A stretch of DNA of 64,000 bases, from assembly GCA_032173965.1 (NCBI GenBank), contig JAVUNC010000025.1, positions 14,708,001-14,772,000 of the forward strand. Direction: 5' to 3'. Under the pieces are notes generated by a model. That model had not been told where the DNA came from and did no database searches. It worked only from the letters and a program-made list of their open reading frames with translations. The translations under genes were made by a program, and so were the position numbers. This document shows, in pieces, positions 1-58,119 of this stretch. Position 1 is the stretch's first letter. Each line of letters begins with the position of its first letter. The stretch comes from Sitta carolinensis (lineage: Eukaryota > Chordata > Aves > Passeriformes > Sittidae).

Positions 1-1643
1 GTCACTAACATGAGTCACAAATGCTGACAATGCAATGGTAAAGAAATAAAGACAGTAAGTGGGTTTTTAATATAAATTAATCCTTAATATCCTGAAGAAA
101 TGGAGTCCCTGAAATCTCTCTTTTAAAAGGCTTTCACAGGGCTTATGTGTTTGGAAAAAAAATTCGTTAATGGTAATGCGTGTCACTGTTGGAATGAAGC
201 ATCATGAAAATTTTTTCAGAGACCCAATAGCTTTGTCTTATAACTGGTTCTGATGAGTGTTCAGTAAACAAAGATAAGGCTACAAAATGAAGCAGAAAAG
301 AATATTGATTAGCCATCTATTAAGTGCACAACATCCAACCTGGATACTACACTACGAGATTCACCAGTCTGTGGAAAAACTGCAATGATGCAATTAGAAA
401 TACTATCACAAATATGCAAATACAAATACATCACGTGCAGAAATAGGGCTGTAGCAACCCTAACTGTATTGCTGATTTTGAGACATTCACTCCTATTTTG
501 AACGATGTCTCTTCAGTATTGTATCTTGTGAGGTGTATTTTTGAAAAGCACATCAAAAAGTCCAGGTGAGGCAGCTGCACGTGTCCACGCAGATCCTGGG
601 CTGAGGTGGAACCCTGAGGAATGTGACACACTGCTCTGTCACCTGAAGTGGTGCAGGAATACCTTGTCCCAGCCCCAGGTCTCAGGAACTCATTCCTGCC
701 TCAGTCCTTCAGGATTATACAATGCCTAATAACAGTGCCCTTGCCCTTGTACCTATTTTCCCTGCTTGGATCCCAATTCTTGAACCACTGCATTTTTCTC
801 TATTTTTCTCCAGATCGGTGTCTCCTTTACAGTGTTTTATACTTCTCCTCCCATCTCTAATTTTACTGAGGTTTGTGTCAGCATCCCTCACCTGAGGTCA
901 GCCCATTCCTAGATCCCCAAACCTTCTCTCAGTAGTTTCCTGTATTCTTGTTGGATTCATCTCCAGTATCAAGAAAGGAGACTGCTGAAAAGAGCTGGAA
1001 TATGGACTGGGATAAGACTCAAACAGAGGAAGGCTGGCTGGAGTTTACAGGGGAAAAAGACTCTTCCCATATCTCTTAACAGCTGTCTCTTTTGCTCTCC
1101 CTTTTTTTCTTTCTCTGCATCTCCAAAGAGATGGGACTTACTACTTAGTACTGAATGTTATCAGAGCTTTAAAAATTCTCTGAAGCTGTAGAAAAAAAAC
1201 CACAGATTTTTGTTGTTAAAATAATACTGATTTTTTTTCTTTCAAACTTGTATAGCTTGGCCAAATTTCAGCATATGCCTGGCATATGCCACTTTGCATT
1301 TCAGTGTCAATTTTCAAGTCTCCGTTTTACAGCAGGATAAACTAGACCTTTTCAAACAAAAGTTCACCAAGTTTCATTTTACTCTTATACAATGAATCAA
1401 TCTGATTCTACTAGCATGTCTTTTTTAAAGAGCCAAACAATTGTGCCTGAAATTTCCCCAAATGAATCACCTTGAGAAAGTTAATAGAGCCTGGAAAATC
1501 ACAGCCCAAATGAATAATATTTGGCAGAGTCATACACAACTGAAAACAGGTTCTCCGAGTCAGAAGTTTCATGTAACATTAATAAGAGACAGCACACCCT
1601 ATTGTACCTACCATAATTCAGAAGAAAAAAAAAGTGACAGTTC

Positions 1644-1677
1644 TCTATATTAATGTGTTTTAACACATTAATATAGA
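1644..1677. repeat. Perfect inverted repeat, 16-bp arms, 2-nt loop
   Basis: The arm TCTATATTAATGTGTT (1644-1659) is followed by TT and then its exact reverse complement (1662-1677). The arms are AT-rich. No transposon ends or target duplication are evident around it. Confidence 0.9.
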
Positions 1678-1975
1678 AACTTAACATTCTAAGCCTTCCA
1701 TTTTACTAGTTTCCACTTAGTGATCAGCTTAATATTTGGCTCTTCTCCTTTACTGACATATGTCAGCCATTTCTGCAATCCCCGTTCTCCCATTAAGGAT
1801 CTCTCAGATCTCACAGGATTCAAGATCCAGGGTGTTTCCCTCCCTCACAACAGATCTGACAGTTAGTGAAATAATTATAGACTGTGGTTGTAAGTGGGCA
1901 GGGACAATCCCAAAACTTAGATATGGAATAACGGCAAATCTACCACTGCTTTTTAAGGGGCAGTCCTGAAAACAA

Positions 1976-2018
1976 CTAGGATTAGGAATAGGATTAGGAT
2001 TAGGCTAAGATTAGGAAT
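1976..2018. repeat. Short degenerate TTAGGA tandem repeat
   Basis: About six copies of AGGATT/TTAGGA with single-base changes occur between 1976 and 2018. It is one base off the vertebrate telomere unit TTAGGG. No true TTAGGG run is present, so an ordinary simple repeat is the better reading. Confidence 0.75.
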
Positions 2019-2168
2019 CTAAGTAATCTTCCTCCCTCAAACTCTTTACCCAAATTCGTTCCTCCAGGAAGAACTTTTCACACACTCTGCCTGAGCTGAC
2101 AAAAAACCACTAGCACAGAGCTGACAGCTCTGAGGAGATGGGCTAAGTGCTCCCATCAGGTCACCTAC

Positions 2169-47600
<45,432 letters not shown>

Positions 47601-48030
47601 CTAAAAGGAAACAAACCAAACAATTAGGCATTCTGGGAAGTTTCTAAACTGAATGAAGAACAAGATAACAAACTTCAAACAAATTTTGCACATTTGTACA
47701 GAACTTTCCTAATACAGTTCGATCAAGTGATTGAAATATCCAGAAACTGGCTTGCATTTCCAATCTTTTAAAATTTCTAAAACTAAACATCAATTGAACC
47801 TAGGATAAAGTATTTAGGAATTCTATCCTGACTTAATAAGAGTACAAAATTTTATACATATCAGGATTCAGAGGGAAGCTGGCATAGGCCAGCTAAACAC
47901 TACATTTAAATTTCCAATTCAGTAAGGGTATTGTTAGTACTGCATAGTCTGAGAAGTAAAGGTTTTTGCTCCCAAATATATGCCAGCAACATCCTACAAG
48001 GAAGCTAGTGAGCAGACTTACACCTTCTGC

Positions 48031-48125
48031 TCTAATATCAAAGATGCAAAAAGATTTTAATATCAATGTTTTAATATCAAATATTCTAATGATTCTAATA
48101 TCGAATGTTCTAATATCAAAGATGC
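48031..48125. repeat. Imperfect tandem TCTAATATCAAA repeat
   Basis: Five or six TAATATCAA(A/T)G-like units occur with about 15-bp spacing. On the minus strand they give the FDIR repeats of a spurious open frame. Confidence 0.85.
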
Positions 48126-48131
48126 TGCAAG

Positions 48132-48195
48132 ACTTTTTTTCCACATCCAAAGAAGTCAACAAAAAGGTTGACTTCTTTGGATGTGGAAAAAAAGT
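48132..48195. repeat. Perfect inverted repeat, 29-bp arms, 6-nt loop
   Basis: The left arm 48132-48160 (starts ACTTTTTTTCC, ends GAAGTCAAC) is an exact reverse complement of the right arm 48167-48195. The loop is AAAAAG. It lies about 530 bp upstream of the micro-exon in gene orientation, directly beside the AATATCA tandem repeat. It would form a stable hairpin in PDE10A intron RNA. Whether it is a processed small-RNA precursor, a template-switch mutation or an assembly artefact cannot be told here. Confidence 0.95.
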
Positions 48196-51100
48196 ATTGT
48201 AGCCATGAGAAAAGAAGAATATTACTGATGTTATCTGGCATAACATGTTAAAAAAAACAGATTACAAGATTTTATATATATGCACACAAACTATAATGTT
48301 TTGTCCTTTCAAATGCAAACAGGCTTTCATGCATTTTTGGTAAATTTAATACATATAAATAAACAGAGGTACAATATCAGAACTAAAACATTGAGTAGTA
48401 TTTCTAAAAATGTGGGGAAAGCAGCTATATAGCAAGATCACATCTGCCACAGGAGGAGTTTCCAACTTTCTGTTTAACCACACTAAAAGTAGCTTAAACA
48501 GACCTTTAGAAACCTCCAGTTGGTTAGCTGTTTCTGAAAACATGAAGAGAACTATTTGTAACCTTTTATTTGCTCCTAGGAATCAAATTACTATACTTAG
48601 GAAATTAAAATTAAGTCAGGGAATAGATTTAACCTCACAGAAAATACCATATGTTTCTATTTGTCAAAGGCTCTTCATATCTTGCCATTAAACAAATAAG
48701 GTAGAAAACCCCCAGATTTTCTAGCAAACACATTTAATACACAATTTCTGACGAAGGAATTCTGTATAGCAATACAGATTTCCCCTCAAAACTGAGTGAT
48801 GCCAAGGAAAATAATATATTTCACAAGCATGAGTGAATATTATTCTCCTCTTAATCCCAGTCAAGTGATAAGCTGCTAATTTACACATGCAGAACACAAA
48901 GTTAACTGGGCTGTTTAAGGCAGTTCCACTGCTCACAGTGCAGGGTGTAACACGTGCTCTGCCACGTTCAGTGATGTTTATCCTCCTGAAGAACACAAAT
49001 CTGCAAACCCCTTACAAGAACCTCTCCTCTGCTGCCTGATTTCTGACACTGAGCACCAGGAAATGGGAGCAGCACAAAGCAGAGTGATGGGTGACACTTT
49101 CCTTGGGTGTTCTCTCAGTTCTCAGGAACCAACAGATCAAACGTTTCTTCCATCAGTGGTGACACTTTTCTGTTTGAAGGATGGGGTTTTCTCCCTCACA
49201 CTTTGGTGGGGTAGGAGAGGTGTTAGATTTTGGTTGGCTTGTTATTAAACCTGAGTCACCAGTCTTGAGCATTCTCAAAATGCTATGAGCTCCACAGTTC
49301 AAATACCTTACATGAGAAAAACTCTCTTATTTTGAATTTGCACACTTTGCATTTCACCTGATGCCCTCTAGTCACCTTATTTATGGAGCCTGTGATTCAT
49401 TCTACGGATCTCAAACAAGTCCTTTGCTTCATAGCCCACCTAAACCTTTCCTGGAGTGAGAGGTCTGGTCTGATTCTCTGCTGGTAACTGTCACCACTCC
49501 TGCTTCCTCTGTCCCCCTGCATCTAGCTGGGGTGGGAAATCCAGAATCAAAGACAATACTTCAGCTCAGAAAAACACACCTAGGACTTACAGAATGACAC
49601 AGGGATGATTTAGGGAGTTTCTCTCTCTTTGAAAAGAATAACTCCTAACATTTTTTTTGTGTCTTGATAGTTACTAAACCCTGGGCTAACATTTTCAAAC
49701 ATTTATATTCTGTAATACTGATATCTCAAAATTATAACTAAGACCCCCCCACACTGTATATGTAAAATTATTTCCCCCATGTAAAGCAGTCAGCACGTGT
49801 CAGAATTAACTTTACCAGCTGTTTTTGCTCTCACTCAGTACCTTTAGTACCCTGGATAACTATACCCTAAAAAATATTTTAAAATCTTATCTTCCAAATG
49901 AACTTCAGCCCTGCATCCTCTTACCCAAACCATGGTGTATGTATTGAGAAACATAGATAAATCACACTAGTGATCTCCTGGAACAAAATCCATGTATTGT
50001 AACCTATGGAATATAAACAACTTTCACACCACTCTAAGACATAGCTGCCACTGCAATTTCAGCTTAACTACCTATACAATTCTAATTAACAACTGCACAG
50101 TGCACTGCAGATATGCATAATAATCATTATAGTAATTAAAGACAGAATCCATCTGGGAAAGCTCCCATACTAAAACCCAGTCACATAAGATAGGAAGAAG
50201 CAGAAAATAACAAAGGGAACAGACAGGGGAAAAAAAAATCCACAGAAGTTTGTTGTTTGGCACAGAATAAATGAGGCCAGGTTTAGTTTGGCTTTGGGAT
50301 CTTTGTGTCAGGGTGCATGTAAATTGTGTAAAACTGTGTAAATGTTCATTTAATAGGAAAAATTCAGATCTCATTTTGCACATTAAAAAAAAAAAAATCC
50401 TATTTCATACTTGGATTTCTATGTAATAATTTTAACAAACAAAACAAAACACAGGCCGATGAGTTTTCGACAATTGCAAGATGCTGAGCCAGAGGAGTCA
50501 CAAAGAAAACTTTAATTGCAATGAAAGTTTTCAGCATCTCAGACATTAAATTTTGAGACATTTACCATGGAAGCAATTATTCTAATGCCCGGTTTTATCA
50601 GGAACTCTTCTAGAAAAACAATATTGACTTTCTCCCTGGTCTTATGCTGTTCTTTTTTTCTGTGTACTTAAATACTGCTGCTAGTACACTATTTTTGTTG
50701 ATGACAGCAAACAAATGCTCAGGATTAATTCTGTTTATGGGATCCCAGATAGCTCTACAGTCACAGTTTCCTAAGGAATGTTTTCCCACACAGCAGATGT
50801 CAAATTGACCTAATAATTTTTCCTTTGATAATTTGCTTTAGGCTTCAGATAATAAGACACAAGTTGTTTGTAAGGTAATTAGACCAGCAGAGAGATATTT
50901 GCTGGGTTTTTTTTTTCCCTTCAAAAGTGTCATACACCTATAGATCAATAGAAATTCCACATCAGCTTCTGTAGGTCAGTTAAAGACTGATCTCACCACC
51001 CTGAAATAATTTACCAGGTTTGCTTTACTCTGTGGTAGAATGGCATCAGTCAGATGAAACTGGTCAGTCTATTTTAATTGCCGTTTGAATCCTTGTTTTA

Positions 51101-54100
51101 GACATCTTGAATCTGGCAGCTTATGTCTCCACTGAATTTGTATGATCTTTCAAAGATACCTCAGCTGAGGGTGGCTTGCCTAAAGCAGTAACTCACACAT
51201 ATGCAACAGAAATTTCAAGCCATCCCCCAGAATCATTCATTCTTCTTACTGCACAGTCTCATGAAGGGCACCTGAACAGCTCTTCTGATTTTCAGCAGTC
51301 TGGATTTACCTCACAATTCAGAAGCACTCGTTGTGTTACTTCACAGAAAACTAACTTTGTTTGTTTAAATGCAAATTTAGACATTGAAAAGGAGCATGCC
51401 TTAGATTGATCACTGGTGGCACAGTGTGTTTCTTTCCCTGAAGCAGGACAAAACATGAATTCCAGCTATTTTACATGAACAATAAGATCTACATTTTTAT
51501 TTTTAAGTTCCTGAAAAAGGATGCTCAGTTCTTCCCTCTTCTTAAGTAACATGCATCAGACAATAAATAAGGCCTGAACCAAGACTTCATTGCAGATGGT
51601 AAGCAGAGAAACATATTGTCTGCCAGGTGTCCTAAAATTTAAATTTCACTCTTTTGCATAAAAGCAAATAGTGCACTACACACAATAGGATTCAGGAGAC
51701 TCTGCATTTTACTTCATCACACATACCTAAATCTGATAAATTCAGAAATTTATTATTTTCTATGGTCTTAGCCCACACTATACTGATTTAACAGTTGGAA
51801 CAACTTTGTAGGATGGCTTATTCTGGCCAGAAAACTTCCAAAAGGCATCTTCTAAAAATATCACCAGTCCTTGTGAGAACAGAAAGGCATAAGGAAGATC
51901 CAGGGTTTTCTTCTGTTTCCAAAATTGCTTAGTAGTACAAAAGATACTGATGGTAGCTTCATACTTATACATCCATGATCATAAAACCCCTCAACTGTAC
52001 AATGTATGTGACAATTTAAACTAATCCCAGCAGTGCATTTCCACATGCGCTAAAAGCTCCATAAAATCCCATAGAAGTCTCTCAAGCTTAATGCACTTCA
52101 GCAAAAAATCATGTTGGGACCTGGGCTCTGACCATCAGGGAGAAACTTAATAGTTTCCAGCAGTAAATATGCTTTACCAAGAAAGCCTATGATTATGTTT
52201 TATGGTAATTAGCCGATGACTTCATATCCTATTCAACAGGGCTGCTGAATGACAAGAGTGTTAAACTGATTAGCTCATCGACCTCAACAGCCAACGAGGG
52301 GCACTCAGCATCACTTATTTCCAGAAGGCAGCCACAAGACAATGGGCTGAAGAGCATGGAAAGCAGTTTATCATTTTTGCATACTTACCAGTTTTCAGCT
52401 ATACCTTTATGCCCTTTCTGTCTACAGCTTTTCTTGTCAGGTACACGATTCTGCCTGGCTTTCCCTCCACCAGCTGCACTGCAGCTTTCTTTAAAAGTGA
52501 CTCCACGTCTGGTTAGCACGTTTGGTGATGGAAATCTCTCATCCAGTAACAACACAATTTCACAATTACTCCTTTTAAATCAAACTTGATATTGCCTTTT
52601 TTTTTTTTTTCCTGAAGCCCTGGTTGCCAAGTATAAAGTATCCTTAGAGATTATCGCAATCAATGTATCTAAGAAACAGCATCACCACTACTAATCTGTC
52701 CTCTCACTTTTGACTAGAGCTGTCCCTTTACTCCTGAATATTTTTCAAACACCAAATTCAAACTTCAAAATACAAATTTTATTGTGTTCAGCAGGTGTTT
52801 CCAAAGAGAAGGAAAAAGCTACACTGCTGTTGGCTCAAATACTGCTCAGACATATACCTTAAGCAAGAGCATTAAAATCAATATAATTGCTGCAGCATGC
52901 ATTGGAAAACAGAAATGCTTTTATACATAAAATGTCATGGCATTTCTGTAATGTCTAGTGATTCAGGGCTGAAAGAGATGACTAAGAGAACACTTCTTGA
53001 AGCAGGTCCTGCAAAGCTCCACCGACCTGAGAAAGCCCCAATGGATCTTGTCCACTGCAAGACACTTGGATATTTTAAAAATATGGGTTTGGACCCTGCT
53101 AGACCTCTTGAGTTTGGCTTATTTATTCCTAGGCCATGAATGCCTCTTCCCAACTGAGAAGATGGCTGGAGAACTTCAAGGAAAGGCACTTGCTCTTGCC
53201 TTGCCAACATCTGTGCACAGCCCACACTCCAGTCTGAGCCCAGCGAGGCAAGGGATGGGATCACAGAGCTCAGTGCCCCGACAGTCCCACCCCTGGCATG
53301 GAGAAAGGCTTCCAGGACTTCTTGGCCCAAGGAGAAACCAAGAAACTTCAGCAGGTTGTCAGCTCCTGGAGCAGGAAATACTGCATATGGCTCAGTGACA
53401 GCAAGAGAACATAATAATCTTACACATGCTGGGAAGAATGCAGTCTTTCACTTACCCTGGGGAAATAAGAGAAGCAGATACCAACAGCTTTAGTAAACTT
53501 TTTGCTTTTAATTGTTTCTATTGTTTTTCTCATCACTACCTCTTCATCCTATCTCATCTTTTTTAGAAACATAAAAAAATTGGGTTTTTTAGGGAAAAAC
53601 ATGTCCATGTAATAAAACTGTAAGTTACTGGACTCTTAGGAAGGCATTTAAAATTCTCAGATTCCCGTGTTTACTGCTACAGAGAATCAAAAGTAGAACA
53701 AGAAGCTTTGCAAGCCTGCCTCATTTTCTTCTTCTGCACCTCTGACTACATTGAAAGCAACAGTCACGTTACTGAACCTTGCAATAGAAACCTCAGAATT
53801 TGCAGAAAAATCAAGTCTGAGTAGTTTTCTTCTCTTTAGAACAGCTGACAAAAGAAACCAAAGGAAATGGCCCCAAGGAAAAGTTTGCTAACGTCAAGGA
53901 GGGTAAGGGATCATTAGAGCTCGATGATAACTGCAGTGATCCAGTGTGAAACACACTGATGTCAGGGGAATCATTTCTATCTCTCTGAGGAAACCATACT
54001 GTAAATACCACACAGGTACATTTGTATTAGAGATGGAATTTATTTACTTTACTCTGGAGAGTGGAAACTAAGAAACTGAAAAAAAAATGTTTAAATTAAT

Positions 54101-55963
54101 CAGGAAAAAAATGTGAAGCTGAAAAAGACAGGCTAAAATTTACAAATTAAGCCTTTTTGCTTTTAGGATATTTCAGCTGATTTGTTAGTAATCATAATCA
54201 AGCTCTCAGTGACTGAGTTGAATATTACAGAATAATGATGTGCAGATAATTCATGACTTTGGAGTCTTTGAAAAATGACATGTTACACTAACATGATGAA
54301 CAGATTGAAACCAAGAGAAGATTGAACTATTTACTACTTATCTGTACCACCACTGTGAGTAAAACATTTTGCTTGCAATGAGAAGACTGCTAAAAAACAT
54401 ATGAAATTATTACTTCAGTGAGTGGAAAGGAACAGAATATGTAACTAGAAAATTATAGACAAGTTCTCCATGAAAGATAATGACAGCACCTTATGAATTT
54501 CTGAACTAGTCAGTTTTATTCTAAAAAGATTTTATAATGACTGACAATTATAATTCAGAGGAATGATACAAGAAAAAAAAATAATTAAAAAAAATATCTT
54601 TTTGGCTGCTCTACAACAACAACAAAAAAAAATCCAAGGTATTGTGGAGTTCAGTATTTTTCTACTGACATTTGAACATGCAAAATTTTAACTCTCTCTA
54701 ACAGCAGGTTAGATGAAAATTTTAATATTAAAAATGTCAGGCCAGATTTAAAAAAGTTTCCAGGCAGGGATACACACACTATGACTTAAAAAAAAAAAAT
54801 AAAAATCTCCAAAGCAGTCTGGTACTCAATTCCTTGAAATGAAAGGAAGTTAAACACCCCAGTGATGAGTAGAGGTGTTGATGTACCACTGCTCACATGA
54901 GAATGGTCATTAAGTTGTGGGACCAGCCACTTGTGAACCTCTATGATGATATCAAGGTTGTGTGAAATAATTGAGGAAGGCTACTGAACAGTGAGCTCAC
55001 TAAAAGACAGGATAAAAATGTGACGAATCCCAGCTGTCCCTGGCTGAAAACAAGAATGTTCCCAAGGAAGCTCTGTTTACAGAGCTCTGACTGGCTTGTG
55101 TAACCTCGAGGACAGGCTGTAACAGCCAGCATCAGGCACTTCAGCACCACAACACATCCCAAAGTCCCAGCACCTCACAGTCCACAGGCATCAGGAGATC
55201 TGCTCATTAAATCAGCATCCAGAGTAGCCTTTGGCCCAGACTGGTTCTCCAAGAGGTTCCACAAAGATTGACAGGTAGGACCCAGAACTGATGATTTCTG
55301 AGTATGCCCACCAGCACATCCTCACACTCCACTGTGCCAACAAATCTACCACACACCAACTCAGTACAGAAACCTTGACACAGGCTTCCAACCGAGGGCT
55401 GGCTGTACTGTCAGGCACTGATGACAGTCTCATTGTAAGAATATGGCTCCTTGAATCATTAAACTGTAAGAGAGGGAGGCAAATCACAGTTTATCTCTGC
55501 AATCAGGAACATGAGAAAGACTTGGTGACAGAAATCATCCCATCCTCAGGGTTGCAATGCAAATGTGCCTCAGACACACACTCACACAAGAAAGAGGTTA
55601 CACTGGAAATTTCAGAAGGAATTCTCTACTCACAGCTCACCTTAGAGATGTCAAAAAAAATTTTAAAAAATGTCCAAAGGAAAACTGCAAATTCAGATCT
55701 ACAAGCGTAGAGTAAATGAGGAACCGGATGTGTTCATGCAAGACAAAATTACTTTCATGTGCATTTTTTACTTAACTAGCAAAATCCAATGCAGATGGTA
55801 AATTAATTGAAATACTTAATAAGAAATCAGGAAATACATAAAGAAATCAGCTGGATAGCTAATAAACTATATCTAACCCAGCAGTAAGAGAAAGTGGAAG
55901 TACCACTTCTGTCGGTGGAATAAAGGGAAGCAGAGCCAACTGCACCTCTTCAGCACTGCTGAA

Positions 55964-55978
55964 GTTGCCACCTGCTGG
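55964..55978 (-). promoter_or_regulatory. CTCF-like motif
   Basis: On the minus strand CCAGCAGGTGGCAAC matches the CTCF core consensus CCASYAGRKGGCRSY at 14 of 15 positions. This is sequence match only; a motif of this length also occurs by chance. Confidence 0.35.
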
Positions 55979-56161
55979 GATAAGGAGCTGTGTCTATCTC
56001 CCAAATTGTCAATCTAAGAGAAGTACTAATGATCACACACTGAGAGGCGGCAACCAAGCGAGAAATCTATTCCTGCAAGTATGAAAAGGGTAATTCATAA
56101 TCTAAGCCCCTTCTCACCATGCCTTCAAAACAGTTTTGAAACAGTCATGATTGAGGAATCT

Positions 56162-56396
56162 CGTAATTTCTCAGTTACAGCATCGCTCCTCCCAGCCTCC
56201 TTCCCCAGGCCTGCCAGGGCGCTCGAGCAGCAGCACCGCGAGTCCCTTACGCGAGCCAGCGTCGCACAGCGCCTCGGAGGAGGGATTCGGAGAAACAACC
56301 CCGTGACACAACTGCTTCTTAGACTTCTACCCAGTTCAGAAACGCCAGAGCGCTGTTAATCAACCCACGTGGCTCTGACATCTACGAGGCCACCCG
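56162..56396. promoter_or_regulatory. CpG-dense patch, candidate alternative promoter or orphan CpG island
   Basis: Nineteen CpGs were counted in 235 bp, with GC well above the surrounding intron; neighbouring kilobases have few. It includes GCGCTCGAGC, CACGTG and TTACGCGAGCC. PDE10A is known to have alternative first exons in mammals, so an intronic start is possible, but no TATA box, first exon or start codon with a suitable donor could be assigned. A GC-rich old LTR is the main alternative. Confidence 0.35.
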
Positions 56397-58119
56397 ATTT
56401 TCACATGCTGCACCAATTCCCTCGGAAGCTGCTGGGGGACCTGACCCTTTCCAGACCCCAGGGCACTCCTTCTGACAACTGCAGGAGGGAGATTAAATCA
56501 CCAAAGAGAACAGCCTAAAAACTAAATAATAAGCTGGTGGTTCAAAAGAGAAGCATAAAATAATTAACTAAAGCAAGACTGAAAGCAGAAAGAAGAGCCA
56601 AAGAAGAGACTTTCAAAACAGTTTCAAAAGGAGGACATGCAGGGAGAGAGGGGCAAAGATGCCAGGATGAGCTTGGACAAAGACATCAGATGCTACCAAC
56701 AGCTGATGTGCTTTACTGACCTCTCTAGGATTAGATTTACTTTCTGCCATGGTAGAAAACAAGATCAAGTAAAAGAAAAATACCATTTACACAGATAAAA
56801 AAAAAAAAACTTAAACTGCATCTAAAGAAAATCATATATGTAAGTTACAAGGTAAGATTTGCACAAAAATATATTCATTTTGTTTCCAATATTGTTCACT
56901 GCTACTGTTAATGAAAAAAGAATGCTGGAAACTCAAATCATAAGCTTTAAAAATACAGCTGTCAAGAAAAAAAAAAAAAAAAAAGGTAGTTGCTTCAGTG
57001 TGCTTTGCCATTTTCCATCAAGTGAACAGATGGCATTATTAAAATTCTAGTAGAATGAAGTATTTATAAGTTCATTAGACAACACTAACTACACAAAAAA
57101 AGACAGCAATATTGCAAATAAAGCTGCTGGATTCAAAATAGCATAAAAAGTACCAACAAGGGTTATAAAATCACATTTATAAGTTAGTATATAAAAACAA
57201 ATATGCCAAATGAAACAAAAGCCCAAAAGAAATGCAGAAAAAACTGTACAAAACAGTAATTTATTTTCCAGGGTCACTTCCAAGTTACTCCATGCATTCT
57301 GAGCCTGAATTCTATAAAAAAGATATCAAATTTGACAGTCCCTAAGAAAGTTGAAAGGGAAAAAGCCTGTTACATTTGCTCTTCTTTAAATGTATATATA
57401 AAATTTATACTATGACGTACAATAAGAATGAAATTGCTCCAGAAATAATACACACAGAAATTAAGGTCTTACTCTCTGAGGTGATGTTCTTAGGAAATAA
57501 AAGGCCAGCCAAATGCATCTAGCACATAGGTCAGTGCTGTTCAATGCTGTGTCACACTGGCTTATTTGATACCTGAGGTGCTTTATCTGCCCTTCTGTTC
57601 ACCATTCTGAATTATTAGCCTACAATGAATTCACGTTGGAGTCACTGATTTGTAATTGTTTTACTTTCCATTGTCTTCCTTCCAGCCATAGCAATGTCTC
57701 GACTTGGTAAAGTGGTGTCTGTTAGGCTTCTAATTAACTTGAATAAGATGCAAATTCCTCTCACCTTCAAAATGTGCCAAAATGGATTTACTATAAAAAG
57801 AGATAGCTAACAAACTGAAAATTCAGTTTTCACTCCAAATTAATATATACCAGTTCCCATATGTGCAGATTTATTGAAATGCACACCACTTCTCCCTGCA
57901 ACTTTTATTAGTACAATCTGTGCTAATGTTTAACTCCTTTAAGCACCCTGTCCTCTCTGTGCATGTTTTATTCGGGCTCCAAGTCATTCTTGGAAAGTCC
58001 TTGCTCTGATATCTACATGGAAAATGTCTCAAAGAGGGATGTGACAACTTCAAAGCATGAATCTTTCTCCAGCTTTTAAAGAATTGTGTGGCACTTTTTC
58101 TTTTGAGGGATCCACTACC

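Larger units (their letters stand above)
1..2168 (-). other. PDE10A: PDE10A intron, 5' part (runs past window edge)
   Basis: No exon was found here. The next expected coding motif (HDLDHRG) was looked for on the minus strand and is absent. The stretch holds a perfect short hairpin at 1644-1677 and a degenerate TTAGGA repeat at about 1976-2018. The rest is unremarkable AT-rich sequence. Confidence 0.8.

Noticed and set aside
1976..2018. Interstitial telomere sequence
   Set aside because: The unit is TTAGGA, not TTAGGG, and only about six degenerate copies are present.
2046..2168. Extension of the catalytic exon past DLE into the open frame that follows
   Set aside because: A clear donor GAG|GTAGGT ends the exon where the mammalian protein continues with RKGLL; the following codons do not match it.
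47893..48246. Open frame with repeated FDIR units
   Set aside because: The repeats come from the AATATCA DNA tandem array and the hairpin; no coding evidence.
49300..49560. Possible old LINE-derived segment
   Set aside because: Some short strings resemble CR1 antisense sequence, but no ordered set of consensus blocks could be followed.
52935..53398. Overlapping open frames of about 130 codons on both strands
   Set aside because: Both strands being open points to local GC-richer composition. Neither protein resembles a known family.
55291..55710. Plus-strand open frame of 139 codons
   Set aside because: No recognisable domain, composition close to background, no splice or initiation context, and it lies in a PDE10A intron. 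Length is within what a 64 kb window yields by chance.
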